Shown here: one piece after another, positions 7,979-16,319 of the stretch | Numbering within the stretch: position 1 is the first letter of the stretch | Layout: each line of letters starts with the position of its first letter | Assembly: GCF_004962245.1 (NCBI RefSeq) | Contig: NZ_SUHQ01000006.1 | Coordinates: forward strand, 62,001 to 126,000 | Origin: Mesorhizobium sp. | GTDB taxonomy: Bacteria > Pseudomonadota > Alphaproteobacteria > Rhizobiales > Rhizobiaceae | Direction: 5' to 3' | DNA: 64,000 nt | Translations under genes and position numbers: made by a program | The notes under the pieces: model-generated | Told to the model about the DNA's origin: nothing | What the model saw: the letters and a program-made list of their open reading frames with translations, nothing else | Database searches by the model: none

Positions 7979-8953
7979 ATGGCCATGATGCGATACGCTG
8001 AAGCGCTCAATGCGGCACTGCGCGAAGAGATGCAGGCGGATCCTTCCGTCTTCCTCTTCGGCGAGGACATCGGCCGCTATGGCGGCGTCTTCAAGGTGAC
8101 GAAAGGGCTGATGGAGGAATTCGGTCAGACGCGGGTGCGCGACACACCGATCTCCGAGCAGGCGCTGGCCGCCATGGCGGTGACCGCCGCCATGACCGGT
8201 ACCCGTCCGGTGCTGGAAATCATGTATGCGGATTTCGTGCCGCTAACACTTGATGCGCTGGTCAACCAGGCCTCGATCTACAACTACATCTGGAACGGTC
8301 AGGTGAAGATGCCTTTCGTGCTGCGCACGCAGGGCGGCGGCGGCGCCGGCGCCGGCGCACAGCACTCCAAGGCGCTCGATTCCATGCTGGCCCACATACC
8401 CGGCATCAAGGTCGTTGCCCCATCGACACCGGCCGACGCCAAAGGCATGCTGAAGGCCGCGATCCGCGACGACCAGCCGGTCGTCTTCCTCGAGCACAAG
8501 CTGCTCTACAACACCCGCGGCGAGGTGCCGGAAGGCGACGTGACCGTACCCCTTGGCAAGGCGGCAACCGTGCGCGCGGGCAGCGATATTTCGGTATTCG
8601 CCACCTCCAAGATGGTGATTGAGGCGCTGAAAGCTGCCGATCTTCTCGCTGCCGACGGCGTTTCGGCCGAAATCATCGATCTCCGGTCGCTGCGCCCGCT
8701 TGATGTCAGCGCCATCATCGCCTCGATCTCGAAAACGCACCATGCCGTAGCGGTCAACGAGGGATGGCGCTTCTGCGGCTACGCCGCCGAGCTTTCGGCA
8801 ACGATCATGGACCACGCCTTCGACGAGCTGGACGCGCCCGTCGCGCGCGTCACGCTGCCGGACATGCCCATCCCCTATTCCGAACCTCTGGAAACGGCGA
8901 TGCTGCCGAGTGCCGAGAAGATCCGCGCCGCCGCGCTGAAGACGCTGAAGTGA
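7979..8953 (+). CDS. TPP-dependent dehydrogenase E1 beta subunit
   Basis: 324 residues, full length for the AcoB/PdhB beta subunit. It begins MAMMRYAEALNAALREEM and carries the conserved LFGEDIGRYGG segment (the Glu that activates the TPP aminopyrimidine) and the VFLEHKLLYN segment. The Gly/Ala-rich GGGGAGAGAQHSKAL loop matches the RxPxGxGxxxxxxHS region of this family. It sits between E1 alpha and the E2-type gene in one operon. A second ATG at 7985 is a possible start. Confidence 0.9.
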   Translation: MAMMRYAEALNAALREEMQADPSVFLFGEDIGRYGGVFKVTKGLMEEFGQTRVRDTPISEQALAAMAVTAAMTGTRPVLEIMYADFVPLTLDALVNQASIYNYIWNGQVKMPFVLRTQGGGGAGAGAQHSKALDSMLAHIPGIKVVAPSTPADAKGMLKAAIRDDQPVVFLEHKLLYNTRGEVPEGDVTVPLGKAATVRAGSDISVFATSKMVIEALKAADLLAADGVSAEIIDLRSLRPLDVSAIIASISKTHHAVAVNEGWRFCGYAAELSATIMDHAFDELDAPVARVTLPDMPIPYSEPLETAMLPSAEKIRAAALKTLK

Positions 8954-8964
8954 GGGGGACGGCA

Positions 8965-10254
8965 ATGGCGACCCATCCGATCAGCATCGACAGCGCCGGC
9001 GGTGAATATATGGAAGCCGTGCTGGTGCTTGCCTGGGCGGTGAACTCAGGCGATCCGGTCAAAGCGGGCGATCTTGTCGTCACCGTCGAGACAGCCAAGG
9101 CGGCAACCGAAATCGAGGCCGACCGCGATGGCTGGCTCGCTGAAATCTTCTTCGCCGAGGGGCAGGAAGCGCCGGTGGGTGCCGTGCTCGGCACGATCGC
9201 GGACGAGAAGCCTGTGTCTGGTCAGGCGACTCCGGTCGCGCCAGCCGCGACACCTGCGGCGTCCCATTTGCCCGGGCCTGCGGACGCCCCTTCGCGCACC
9301 AATCAGCCCGGCAGCCGCGTGATCGCCAGCCCTCTCGCCCGGCGGCTTGCGGCCACGGCGGGGCTCGATCTTTCAGCGATCTCAGGCAGCGGTCCAAAAG
9401 GGCGCATCAAGAAGCGCGACATCGATGCCACCCTTGCCGCTCTCGAAGACGGGCACCGCATCGCTGTCCGGCCGGGGCCGGCTTCGGACGGCCTTCGGGC
9501 GCCCGCCGTTTCCGCACCGGCCCGGCAGGCGGCACCGGTCGTCCTCATCCATGGTTTTGGGGCGGATCGCTCCGTTTGGCGTCAGGTTGTTCCCTTGCTC
9601 GAGCCTGGGATCGAGACGATCAGCCTCGACCTGCCTGGCCACGGTACCGAAGCCGCGAGGCCGGCTGCGAGCATCGAGGAGATCGCCTTCAACCTCTCCG
9701 ACCGGCTGGAAGACATGGGCGTGGAGGATGCGCATCTGGTCGGCCATTCCGTGGGCGGTGCAGCGGCTCTTGCACTCGCCAGGCTGGGTCGTCTCGCTGT
9801 GCGCTCGGTCACGCTTCTCGCTCCCGGCGGGCTTGGTCCCGAGATCAATGCAGGCTTTATTGCCGGCCTTGCCCGCGTGACCACGGTGCGGGCCCTGGAA
9901 CAGTGGCTGACGGTCATGGTCGGAGACCCCTCTGCCCTGCCGGACGGCTATGCGCAGGCTGCGCTCAGACAAATCGAAAAGACCGGCAATCGCAGCGCTC
10001 TCGCGGCGATGGCCGAAAGCCTGTTCCCGGACGGCACGCAGGGCTTCGATCTCGTCGGTGCGCTTGCAGAGCTTGCCGTGCCGGCACGGCTCGTCTGGGG
10101 CAGGCTCGATCGCGTCATTCCGGTCGCCCATGCGGCCCGCGCGCCCGGCTTCGTCGCCGTTCACCTTCTCGATGGCATTGGCCATGTACCGCAGATGGAG
10201 GCTCCGGCACTGACCGCCCGGCTCATTGCAGAAACGGTGCGCAGCGCCGGCTGA
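8965..10254 (+). CDS. Acetoin dehydrogenase E2-like protein: lipoyl domain, E3-binding domain, alpha/beta-hydrolase domain
   Basis: 429 residues in three parts. A lipoyl domain with the lipoyl Lys at 45 (VETAKA) covers roughly residues 5-80. A Pro/Ala linker leads to a peripheral-subunit-binding domain at about 118-155 (ASPLARRLA...GRIKKRDI). The rest is an alpha/beta-hydrolase with HGFGAD near 196 and the nucleophile elbow GHSVGG (Ser262). The usual CAT acyltransferase domain with its HxxxDG motif is missing. This is the AcoC layout of acetoin-cleaving systems, where the hydrolase-like domain takes the place of the acyltransferase. It lies 11 bases after E1 beta with GAGGGGG near the start. 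No dihydrolipoamide dehydrogenase gene is in the cluster, so E3 must come from elsewhere. Confidence 0.88.
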   Translation: MATHPISIDSAGGEYMEAVLVLAWAVNSGDPVKAGDLVVTVETAKAATEIEADRDGWLAEIFFAEGQEAPVGAVLGTIADEKPVSGQATPVAPAATPAASHLPGPADAPSRTNQPGSRVIASPLARRLAATAGLDLSAISGSGPKGRIKKRDIDATLAALEDGHRIAVRPGPASDGLRAPAVSAPARQAAPVVLIHGFGADRSVWRQVVPLLEPGIETISLDLPGHGTEAARPAASIEEIAFNLSDRLEDMGVEDAHLVGHSVGGAAALALARLGRLAVRSVTLLAPGGLGPEINAGFIAGLARVTTVRALEQWLTVMVGDPSALPDGYAQAALRQIEKTGNRSALAAMAESLFPDGTQGFDLVGALAELAVPARLVWGRLDRVIPVAHAARAPGFVAVHLLDGIGHVPQMEAPALTARLIAETVRSAG

Positions 10255-10354
10255 GCCGGCAGACACCCGGCCCGCCGGATCAACCGCGAGGGGCGGACAA
10301 GACCACACCTGCGCCGAGGGGCGCCAAAACAAAATGCCAGAAGGAGTGACCAGA

Positions 10355-10678
10355 ATGATCTTCGACCATCGCACCTATACCGCCCGTCCAAACAAGCTTT
10401 CGCATTTCCTCAAGCTTTACGAGGAGGTCGGCCTGCCGATGCAGCGGCACTATCTGGGCGAGCCCTTCGGCTTCTTCCAGACGCATATCGGCGATCTCTC
10501 GCGCACCGTGCATCTGTGGAAATATGAAAGCCTTGCCGACAGGGAAGAGCGCCGCGACCGCATGGAGGCCGATCCTGAATGGCAGGCCTATCGGCACAAG
10601 GTGATCGAGACCGACTATCTTCTCGACATGCGCAACCAGATCCTGAAACCCGTCTCCTTCTTCAATCCGGGAAAATAA
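10355..10678 (+). CDS. NIPSNAP family protein
   Basis: 107 residues with the dimeric ferredoxin-like NIPSNAP pattern: RTYTARPNKLSHFLKLYEEVG at the N terminus and HLWKYESLADREERR in the middle. Small NIPSNAP proteins are often found next to catabolic oxidoreductases and have no settled biochemical role. The ATG at 10355 has AAGGAG eight bases upstream; longer in-frame extensions have no such site. It is followed by the DUF3830-like gene after a single base, so the two are probably co-translated. Confidence 0.82.
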   Translation: MIFDHRTYTARPNKLSHFLKLYEEVGLPMQRHYLGEPFGFFQTHIGDLSRTVHLWKYESLADREERRDRMEADPEWQAYRHKVIETDYLLDMRNQILKPVSFFNPGK

Positions 10679-10679
10679 G

Positions 10680-11546
10680 ATGGACCTGATTTTCTCGGTC
10701 GGGCGGCAAAGCTGGCCGCTGCGGCTCACCGGCGATGCCGAGCGCACGCGCCGGGCGTTACTTTGCGCCCTGCCCATGCGCCTGCAACTCCACACGCCCA
10801 AGATCGCCGGCAGCCATATCTATTGGCATGCGCCCTTCGTCGAGGATCTCGAGGGCGCGACGCATGTGCTTTCCGCAACCGCCGGCGCCTTCATCTACTG
10901 GCCGGTGCGGCAGTTTCTCGAAATCACCTTCGCCCCACTGCAGGCGGAAAATGCCGAGATCACCGTTCTTGGCCATCTCGACGCGCCGGTGGAAGGCATT
11001 GCCGAGCTTGCCGCGACGCTGAAACGCGACCAGGGTCGTCGTATCCTGGAAGGCACGCTCGGCAGGCCGGATGGCGTTGCGCCAGAGCCATCGGCTGCGC
11101 CGCCGCTGCCGCAGGATATCGTCGCCGCACGCAAGACGCTGTGGGCGGCATGTCCCGCCGACATCAGCCGGATCACCACGTCCCGCGCCATCATGCATCC
11201 GGCAGGTCCCGTCTTCACCGCGGAGTCGGAAGCGCGGGTGCTGCATGAATTCCTGTGGTGGATTCGCGCCGAGCGCGGCAAGGACGAGGCGGTGCGCCGC
11301 CAGACGGCCGCGCTCGCGCTCGACAAGGCCGCGACCCGCCTGCGTGACTTCTGCCACATGGAGGAAACGCCAGCCCTGCTTTTCCGGCTCAAGGCGGCGA
11401 TGGGCGAAGGACATGCTTTCGATGCCTTGATCGACGAGGCAATCCTGGTGGCCGGACGGGTGGGCGCCTGGCTTGACCTACTCATCCCGTGGAACGACCT
11501 CAACGAGGCCTTTCGGGCAGCGCTTGATAGCAGGAGGGCCGGGTAA
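10680..11546 (+). CDS. DUF3830-like cyclophilin-fold protein with extra C-terminal domain
   Basis: 288 residues. The first 110 or so look like the DUF3830 cyclophilin-like family, with aromatic-rich SHIYWHAPFVED and AGAFIYWPVRQFLEITF segments. The remaining part is helical and acidic/basic, without a family I know. DUF3830 proteins are usually about 150 residues, so the C-terminal 170 residues are an addition or a fusion. It starts right after the NIPSNAP gene, and its TAA shares a base with the next ATG. The role is unknown; genes of this kind occur in catabolic clusters. Confidence 0.55.
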   Translation: MDLIFSVGRQSWPLRLTGDAERTRRALLCALPMRLQLHTPKIAGSHIYWHAPFVEDLEGATHVLSATAGAFIYWPVRQFLEITFAPLQAENAEITVLGHLDAPVEGIAELAATLKRDQGRRILEGTLGRPDGVAPEPSAAPPLPQDIVAARKTLWAACPADISRITTSRAIMHPAGPVFTAESEARVLHEFLWWIRAERGKDEAVRRQTAALALDKAATRLRDFCHMEETPALLFRLKAAMGEGHAFDALIDEAILVAGRVGAWLDLLIPWNDLNEAFRAALDSRRAG

Positions 11547-12469
11547 TGGAAAAGATGATCATCGGTATCGTCGGCTTCGGCGTGATCGGCCAGCGCTGGA
11601 CGGCCTGCTTTGCCCATGCCGGCCATGCGGTGCGTGTATTCGATCCCACGGATCGGCGCGAGGCGGCTTTCAGCGAGACGTTGCCAGCGCTCATGTCCGA
11701 CCTTGACGCCTTGAAGGGAGCCGCGGTCGCGCCCGGCTCGATCCGTCTTTTCCCGACACTCGCCGAGACGCTCGAAGGCGTCGATTTCGTGCAGGAGAAC
11801 GGTCCGGAAGACCTGCCGCTCAAACGCCATCTGCTGGCCCAGATCGAAGACCATGTCGGTGACGAGGTCATCATCGCTTCCTCCTCCTCCGCCTTGCTGG
11901 TGTCCGACATGCAGGCCGAGTGCCGCCTGCCCGGCCGCATCGTGCTCGGCCATCCCTTCAATCCGGCGCATCTGATGCCGCTGGTCGAGATCGTCGGCGG
12001 CAAGGCAACCGATCCGCGGACGGTGGCTCGCGCCCGCGCGATCTATGAAGCGACCGGCAAGAAGCCAGTAACGCTCAACCGGGAAGTGACGGGCCATATT
12101 GCCCTGCGCCTGATGGGCGCAATGTGGCGCGAGGCGATCGCGCTGGTGCGCGACGGCGTCGCCTCCGTCGAGGATGTCGATCGCGCCTTCATGTACGGAC
12201 CAGGCCCGAAATGGACGCTGCAAGGCTCGTTCATTTCCAACAGCCTGAACGCCGATGGTATTGAAGACTTCCTGCGCAAATATGGCCCGACATACCAGGC
12301 GATCTGGGACACGCTGCTCGACGCGAAGCTAGACCCCGAGACGATCCGCGCGATCACCGCTTCGACGGATGCCGCGGCGGACGGGCGCAGCCAGGAGGAA
12401 CTGAAAGCCGCACGAGAGGCTGGCCTCGTCGGCATTCTGAAAACGGTGGCCGAACGCGGCGCGCTTTAA
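11546..12469 (+). CDS. 3-hydroxyacyl-CoA dehydrogenase / L-gulonate dehydrogenase family NAD-binding protein
   Basis: 307 residues with an N-terminal Rossmann fold GFGVIG ending at residue 15, SSSS at 112-115, the catalytic His136 in GHPFNP, and Glu148 in VEIVGG. This is the 3-hydroxyacyl-CoA dehydrogenase/lambda-crystallin family, which also includes L-carnitine dehydrogenase and L-gulonate 3-dehydrogenase. It oxidises a beta-hydroxy acid or its CoA ester with NAD+. At about 300 residues it lacks a fused hydratase. It overlaps the DUF3830-like gene by one base (TAATG). Which hydroxy acid is used is not evident. Confidence 0.82.
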   Translation: MEKMIIGIVGFGVIGQRWTACFAHAGHAVRVFDPTDRREAAFSETLPALMSDLDALKGAAVAPGSIRLFPTLAETLEGVDFVQENGPEDLPLKRHLLAQIEDHVGDEVIIASSSSALLVSDMQAECRLPGRIVLGHPFNPAHLMPLVEIVGGKATDPRTVARARAIYEATGKKPVTLNREVTGHIALRLMGAMWREAIALVRDGVASVEDVDRAFMYGPGPKWTLQGSFISNSLNADGIEDFLRKYGPTYQAIWDTLLDAKLDPETIRAITASTDAAADGRSQEELKAAREAGLVGILKTVAERGAL

Positions 12470-12493
12470 TCGTCATGGCTCAGGAGAACGGCA

Positions 12494-13243
12494 ATGGCCT
12501 ACCAAACCGCCCTCGTCACCGGCGCCTCGAAAGGCATTGGCGCGGCAATCGTCGAGAGCCTGATCGTGGAAGGGTTGACCGTCTACGCGCTCGCGCGCAA
12601 CCACGACGCGCTGCAGGCCCTGCAAGAGCGGCTGGGGCCACGCGTAAGGCCGCTTGTCGCCGATGTGCGCGACTGCGAAGCAATCTCGTCCGCGCTTGGC
12701 GCGGCTGAAATCGACGTGCTGGTCAACAACGCCGGCGGGCTGGAAAGCGTGCGCCCCCTGCACGAGCAGGACGCGCAGGAGACAGCCGAGGTGGTGGCTC
12801 TAAACCTCACCGCGCCGCTGCAGCTCATTCGCCTGCTGTTGCCGGGCATGATCGCACGCAGGCGTGGTCACATCTTCAACCTCACCAGCACTGCGGCCAG
12901 CGCCGTATTTCCCGGTACGACGGCCTATGGCGCGGCCAAGGCCGGCCTCTCGCAGGCCGGTCGTATCCTGCGCTTTGATCTGGCAGGCACGGGTGTGCGG
13001 CTGACCGAGATCGCCCCCGGGCGCGTGGAAACGGATTTCTACCTGAAGGCCTTCGACGGCGATCGCGAAGGCCTGCGCAAACGCATGTATTCCGTGCAGC
13101 GGCCGCTTGGCCCGGCGGACATCGCCACTGTGCTCGTTTCTGCGCTGCGACTGCCCGATCATGTCGATATCGCCGAACTGCTCGTCGCCCCCAGCGAACA
13201 GGCAGCCGGCGGCCAGATCTATCCGCCTGCGCCACAGCGCTGA
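12494..13243 (+). CDS. Short-chain dehydrogenase/reductase (SDR)
   Basis: 249-residue classical SDR. TGASKGIG is at residues 9-16, NNAG at 78-81, Ser132, and Tyr145/Lys149 (YGAAK). The basic ARN segment at 34-36 suggests NADP(H) preference, unlike the other SDR of the island. The ATG at 12494 is chosen for the AGGAGA six bases upstream, in place of the ATG at 12476, which is out of frame. It is the last gene of the operon that starts with E1 alpha and is convergent with the ProC-like gene. Confidence 0.87.
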   Translation: MAYQTALVTGASKGIGAAIVESLIVEGLTVYALARNHDALQALQERLGPRVRPLVADVRDCEAISSALGAAEIDVLVNNAGGLESVRPLHEQDAQETAEVVALNLTAPLQLIRLLLPGMIARRRGHIFNLTSTAASAVFPGTTAYGAAKAGLSQAGRILRFDLAGTGVRLTEIAPGRVETDFYLKAFDGDREGLRKRMYSVQRPLGPADIATVLVSALRLPDHVDIAELLVAPSEQAAGGQIYPPAPQR

Positions 13244-13286
13244 CCGGGGACCGCGTGGCGTCGGCGACGCCTCGCAGCAGCCCCAC

Positions 13287-14036
13287 TTACGCCCCTGTCA
13301 ATTTGTCGAGCACCGCCCCACACGCCTCTTCCCACGCCGCCGGCACATCGCGCGCCAAAAGCACCTGCAGGCCCCGTTCGGTGATGCCACCCGGTGTCAC
13401 CAGTTCCTCGAGCATCTGGTCCATCGGTTCGTCCTTCTCGGCAATCAGCTGCCCGGCCGCCACGAAGGTCATCGCCGCCAGCCGGCGGGCAATCGTCGGG
13501 TCGAGACCCTCGGCGCTCGACCATTCAGCCGTCTTGCGGATCAGATCCTGCGCCCAGCCGTAGACGGCGGCGCTGACCGTCGCCACCTCAAAGTCCTTTT
13601 CGGTGGGGAGCGCAATCGAAGGCCCGAGCCGGTCGAGAACCGCCTGCGCCTCTCCGAGATCGGGGAAATAGACTGTCGGACTTGCGGCAATCTCGGAAGC
13701 GGTGAACGGCATGGCGCGTACAATGCGAGCAGGCGCAACATCAAGCCGTGACAGCGGTACGCCGGCGCAAACCGAAACCACTGTCTGTCCCATGCGCCAC
13801 GGCAAGCCTGCGACCGCCTCCGGCGCATGAGCAGGCCGCACGGAAAGAAGCACGACATCTGAGCGTTCGACGAGGTCGCGATTGTCAGCTGCGAGCTGAA
13901 AGCCGTGCCGGGCGGAAAGCGCTGTGGCCTTGCCACGCGGAGACAGGACGATCGCAGCGGGGTCGAGCCCGGAACGCAGGAACCCGGCCAGCATGGACGC
14001 CGCCAGATGCCCGACGCCAAGAATGCCTATGATCAT
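13287..14036 (-). CDS. ProC-like (pyrroline-5-carboxylate reductase family) enzyme
   Basis: 249 residues with an N-terminal GILGVGH dinucleotide-binding loop at 4-10 and the C-terminal TPGGITERGL segment (PGG at 215-217) that marks the ProC dimerisation domain. The family reduces a cyclic or acyclic imine with NAD(P)H. ProC enzymes are usually about 270 residues, so this one is slightly short. The ATG at 14036 has GGGGGGA upstream. It is divergent from the gntR gene, sharing an operator. With the aspartate-dehydrogenase-like and DadA-like genes it suggests that the pathway handles an amine or imine. Housekeeping proline synthesis is unlikely given the location. Confidence 0.75.
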   Translation of the reverse strand: MIIGILGVGHLAASMLAGFLRSGLDPAAIVLSPRGKATALSARHGFQLAADNRDLVERSDVVLLSVRPAHAPEAVAGLPWRMGQTVVSVCAGVPLSRLDVAPARIVRAMPFTASEIAASPTVYFPDLGEAQAVLDRLGPSIALPTEKDFEVATVSAAVYGWAQDLIRKTAEWSSAEGLDPTIARRLAAMTFVAAGQLIAEKDEPMDQMLEELVTPGGITERGLQVLLARDVPAAWEEACGAVLDKLTGA

Positions 14037-14107
14037 TGTTGTCCCCCCGGGGTTGAACCTGCGGCTTGCCATTCACATGAAGTTGGGAAAGAACGGTGTA
14101 TCATAAA

Positions 14108-14117
14108 GTGTCGACAC
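14108..14117. promoter_or_regulatory. GTGTCGACAC operator 3
   Basis: Perfect GTGTCGACAC palindrome, 30 bases upstream of the gntR ATG and 71 bases upstream of the divergent ProC-like start. The position between the regulator and a pathway gene is what an autoregulating GntR protein would have. Confidence 0.72.
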
Positions 14118-14147
14118 AGCCTGCAGACAAATCAGATTGGAATCTTC

Positions 14148-14921
14148 ATGACCGAACGAGCCGAGACCGGCGCCGACAGCGAGCCGTCCCTTGCGAACGA
14201 CACTGAAACGCGCCGCAGCGCCGACAGCAGCGAACGCGCCTATCACACCATCCGCAAGCTTCTGGTCGAGTTCAAGCTCAAGCCCGGCGAGCGCATCAAC
14301 GAGGTTCAGCTTTCGCGCAGCCTCGGCGTGTCGCGCACGCCGATCCGCGAGGCGCTGAACCGGCTTGCCTCCGAAGGCTTCGTTTCGCTTACGCCCAATC
14401 GCGGCTTCTTCATCAGGAGCCTTAGCACCGAGGGTCTTCTCGACCTTTACGAATTGCGCTCCATCATAGAATGCGCTGCGTTCAGGCTGATGTGCGAGCG
14501 CGCGGAGGACAGCGAAATCGACCGTTTGCGGCAGTATTGGGAAGCGATCGTCGATGGCTATCGCGACCAGCCGCCGGACATCATTCTGGCGGAGGACGAA
14601 GGTTTTCATATGCTCATCGCCCAACTCTCCGGCAATCCGGAAATCGTCGGCCAGCTTGCCTCCATCAATGCGCGCATCCGCTTCATCAGGCGCATCCAGA
14701 TCGAACACCCCTCGCATGACAAGGCACAGATCACCTCCCACTCGGCGATCGTCGACGCCGCCGTCAGGCGCGATGCCGAAAATGGCGCGAAACTGTTGCG
14801 CGAGCATATCGAAATGACCGTCTCCGCGACGCAGCAAGCGCTCAAGGACGCCCTGCTCAAGGTTTTCGCGCCCGACAACGGCGCCGAACTGAAGCGTCGC
14901 GGAAGGACCCGCGACGCTTAA
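14148..14921 (+). CDS. GntR-family transcriptional regulator, FadR (FCD) subfamily
   Basis: 257 residues. An N-terminal winged helix-turn-helix covers about residues 25-90 (LKPGERINEVQLS, SRTPIREALNRLASEGF). A helical FCD effector domain follows, with the LYELRSIIE start and the HSAIVDAAVRRDAENG segment that usually supplies metal-ligand His residues. FadR-subfamily proteins usually repress catabolic operons and release on binding a pathway acid. The first ATG in good context is at 14148. The four GTGTCGACAC palindromes in the island's promoters are its likely binding sites. It is followed by the ABC transporter operon after 141 bases. Confidence 0.88.
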   Translation: MTERAETGADSEPSLANDTETRRSADSSERAYHTIRKLLVEFKLKPGERINEVQLSRSLGVSRTPIREALNRLASEGFVSLTPNRGFFIRSLSTEGLLDLYELRSIIECAAFRLMCERAEDSEIDRLRQYWEAIVDGYRDQPPDIILAEDEGFHMLIAQLSGNPEIVGQLASINARIRFIRRIQIEHPSHDKAQITSHSAIVDAAVRRDAENGAKLLREHIEMTVSATQQALKDALLKVFAPDNGAELKRRGRTRDA

Positions 14922-14951
14922 TCGATATCTGACCACAAAATTGAACGCAAT

Positions 14952-14963
14952 AGTGTCGACACT
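14952..14963. promoter_or_regulatory. GTGTCGACAC operator 4, upstream of the ABC transporter
   Basis: Perfect 12-base palindrome AGTGTCGACACT, 99 bases upstream of the substrate-binding protein start. A TTGACG -35-like hexamer follows at 14967-14972, with a weak TTCGAT -10 candidate at 14990-14995. This links uptake to the same regulator as the enzymes. Confidence 0.7.
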
Positions 14964-15062
14964 TTCTTGACGGCGATCCCTTTGTCTGCTTCGATGGATC
15001 ACAGGGGAGTTGAAGACCGCAACGGCCGCTCCCGCAGTCATCAGTAGTCAAGGGGAATCATC

Positions 15063-16175
15063 ATGAGGAAATTTGCCGCCACACTTCTTTTCGGAGCATC
15101 GCTATTCGCAGCGCCGGCCATGGCCGAGCAGGTCACGGTTGGTCTGTCGGCTCCGCTCTCCGGCCCGCAGGCCTATTTCGGCACCACATGGCATAACGGA
15201 TTCAAGCTCTATGTCGACAAGCTGAACGCCGAGGGCGGGGTCAATGGCGTGACCGTCGCCTACGAGCAGGAAGACGACAAGGCAGACCCGCGCGAGGGAA
15301 CGCTCGTGGCGCAGAAGTTCTGCGACAATGACCAGGTGGTCCTTGGCCTTGTCAATTTCAATTCCGGCGTCGCTCAGTCCACTTTGCCTATCTACGAGGA
15401 CTGCACGCTGCCGACGATGACCTTCGGCTCCAATCCGTCGCTTACCAAGCAGGGCTACGAGTTCATGGTGCGTCCGGTCGCGAACGATCTGGCCGGGGCG
15501 CTGCTGCCGGCTGAATTCGCGATCGGCAAGCTCGGCGCCAAGACTGCCCTGGTCGTCAACGACAAGCAGGTCTTCGGGCAGGGCATCTCCGAAATCTTCG
15601 CCAAGAACTTCCAGGCTGGCGGTGGCACGCTTCTCGACACCATTGCCGTTGCGCCGAACGACGTGGACTTCGCCGCCGTGCTGGCGCAGATCAAGCCGAA
15701 GAAGCCTGACGTGATCTATCTCGGTGCCGTCATGCCGCAACTGGCGCTCTTTGCAAAGCAGATGCATGAGCAGGGCATCACCGCCACGCTGATCGTACCC
15801 GACGGCGGCTATACGCCGGACCTCATCAAGCAGGCCGGCGAACCCAGCATCCAAGGCACGCTCGTCGCCATCCAGGTGCCGCCAATGGACGCCTCGCCGG
15901 CGATTGCCGATTTCGCCAAGGCCTACAAGGCCAAGTATGGCGAGGAGGCCGGTCCCTACTCGATCTACGGCTACGTCCAGGGCCAGATCCTCGAACAGGT
16001 GCTGAAGACGACCAAGGGCCTGACGCGCGAGGACATCAACGCGGCACTGCACGCGGTCAAGGTCAAGACCGCCGTGGGCGACCTGGAATTCGACGAGACA
16101 GGCGAACTTAAAGTCGCCCCATCCTACCTCTACAAGGTCGAGGGGTCGAACTTCCAGCTTGTCGGCTCGAAATAG
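15063..16175 (+). CDS. ABC transporter substrate-binding protein, branched-chain amino acid (LivK) type
   Basis: 370 residues with a Sec signal peptide (MRKFAATLLFGASLFAAPAMA, cleavage after about residue 21). The mature part is a type I periplasmic binding protein with the family start VTVGLSAPLSGPQAYFG and the LYVDKLNAEGGVNG segment. It binds the substrate in the periplasm and delivers it to the permeases downstream. LivK-type proteins bind many ligands besides Leu/Ile/Val, including amides, aromatic acids and polyamines. The regulon context suggests that the ligand is this island's substrate. An RBS (AAGGGGAA) lies before the ATG. Confidence 0.9.
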   Translation: MRKFAATLLFGASLFAAPAMAEQVTVGLSAPLSGPQAYFGTTWHNGFKLYVDKLNAEGGVNGVTVAYEQEDDKADPREGTLVAQKFCDNDQVVLGLVNFNSGVAQSTLPIYEDCTLPTMTFGSNPSLTKQGYEFMVRPVANDLAGALLPAEFAIGKLGAKTALVVNDKQVFGQGISEIFAKNFQAGGGTLLDTIAVAPNDVDFAAVLAQIKPKKPDVIYLGAVMPQLALFAKQMHEQGITATLIVPDGGYTPDLIKQAGEPSIQGTLVAIQVPPMDASPAIADFAKAYKAKYGEEAGPYSIYGYVQGQILEQVLKTTKGLTREDINAALHAVKVKTAVGDLEFDETGELKVAPSYLYKVEGSNFQLVGSK

Positions 16176-16187
16176 CAGCTCGGCGCC

Positions 16188-16216
16188 GGAGCCGCCTGCC
16201 CTTCGCATGCGGCTCC
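16188..16216 (+). other. Intercistronic hairpin after the binding-protein gene
   Basis: Perfect 8-base arms (16188-16195 and 16209-16216) around a 13-base loop, 13 bases after the stop of the binding-protein gene, with no T-run. Hairpins in this position commonly protect the upstream mRNA and lower expression of the permease genes. Confidence 0.45.
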
Positions 16217-16319
16217 CTTGGCCTGTCGACGGCCTCGCCTGAAGCGCGGCGGCCGTGTCGAGTCTTTGCCTTCCCGGCTCGACCGGTCGATCGGAACCCA
16301 TTGCACAGGACGGCAGCCC

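Noticed and set aside
6445..8070. 541-codon minus-strand frame over E1 alpha and the SDR
   Set aside because: It spans two real genes in other frames, including the SDR on the same strand in a different frame; composition is that of a shadow.
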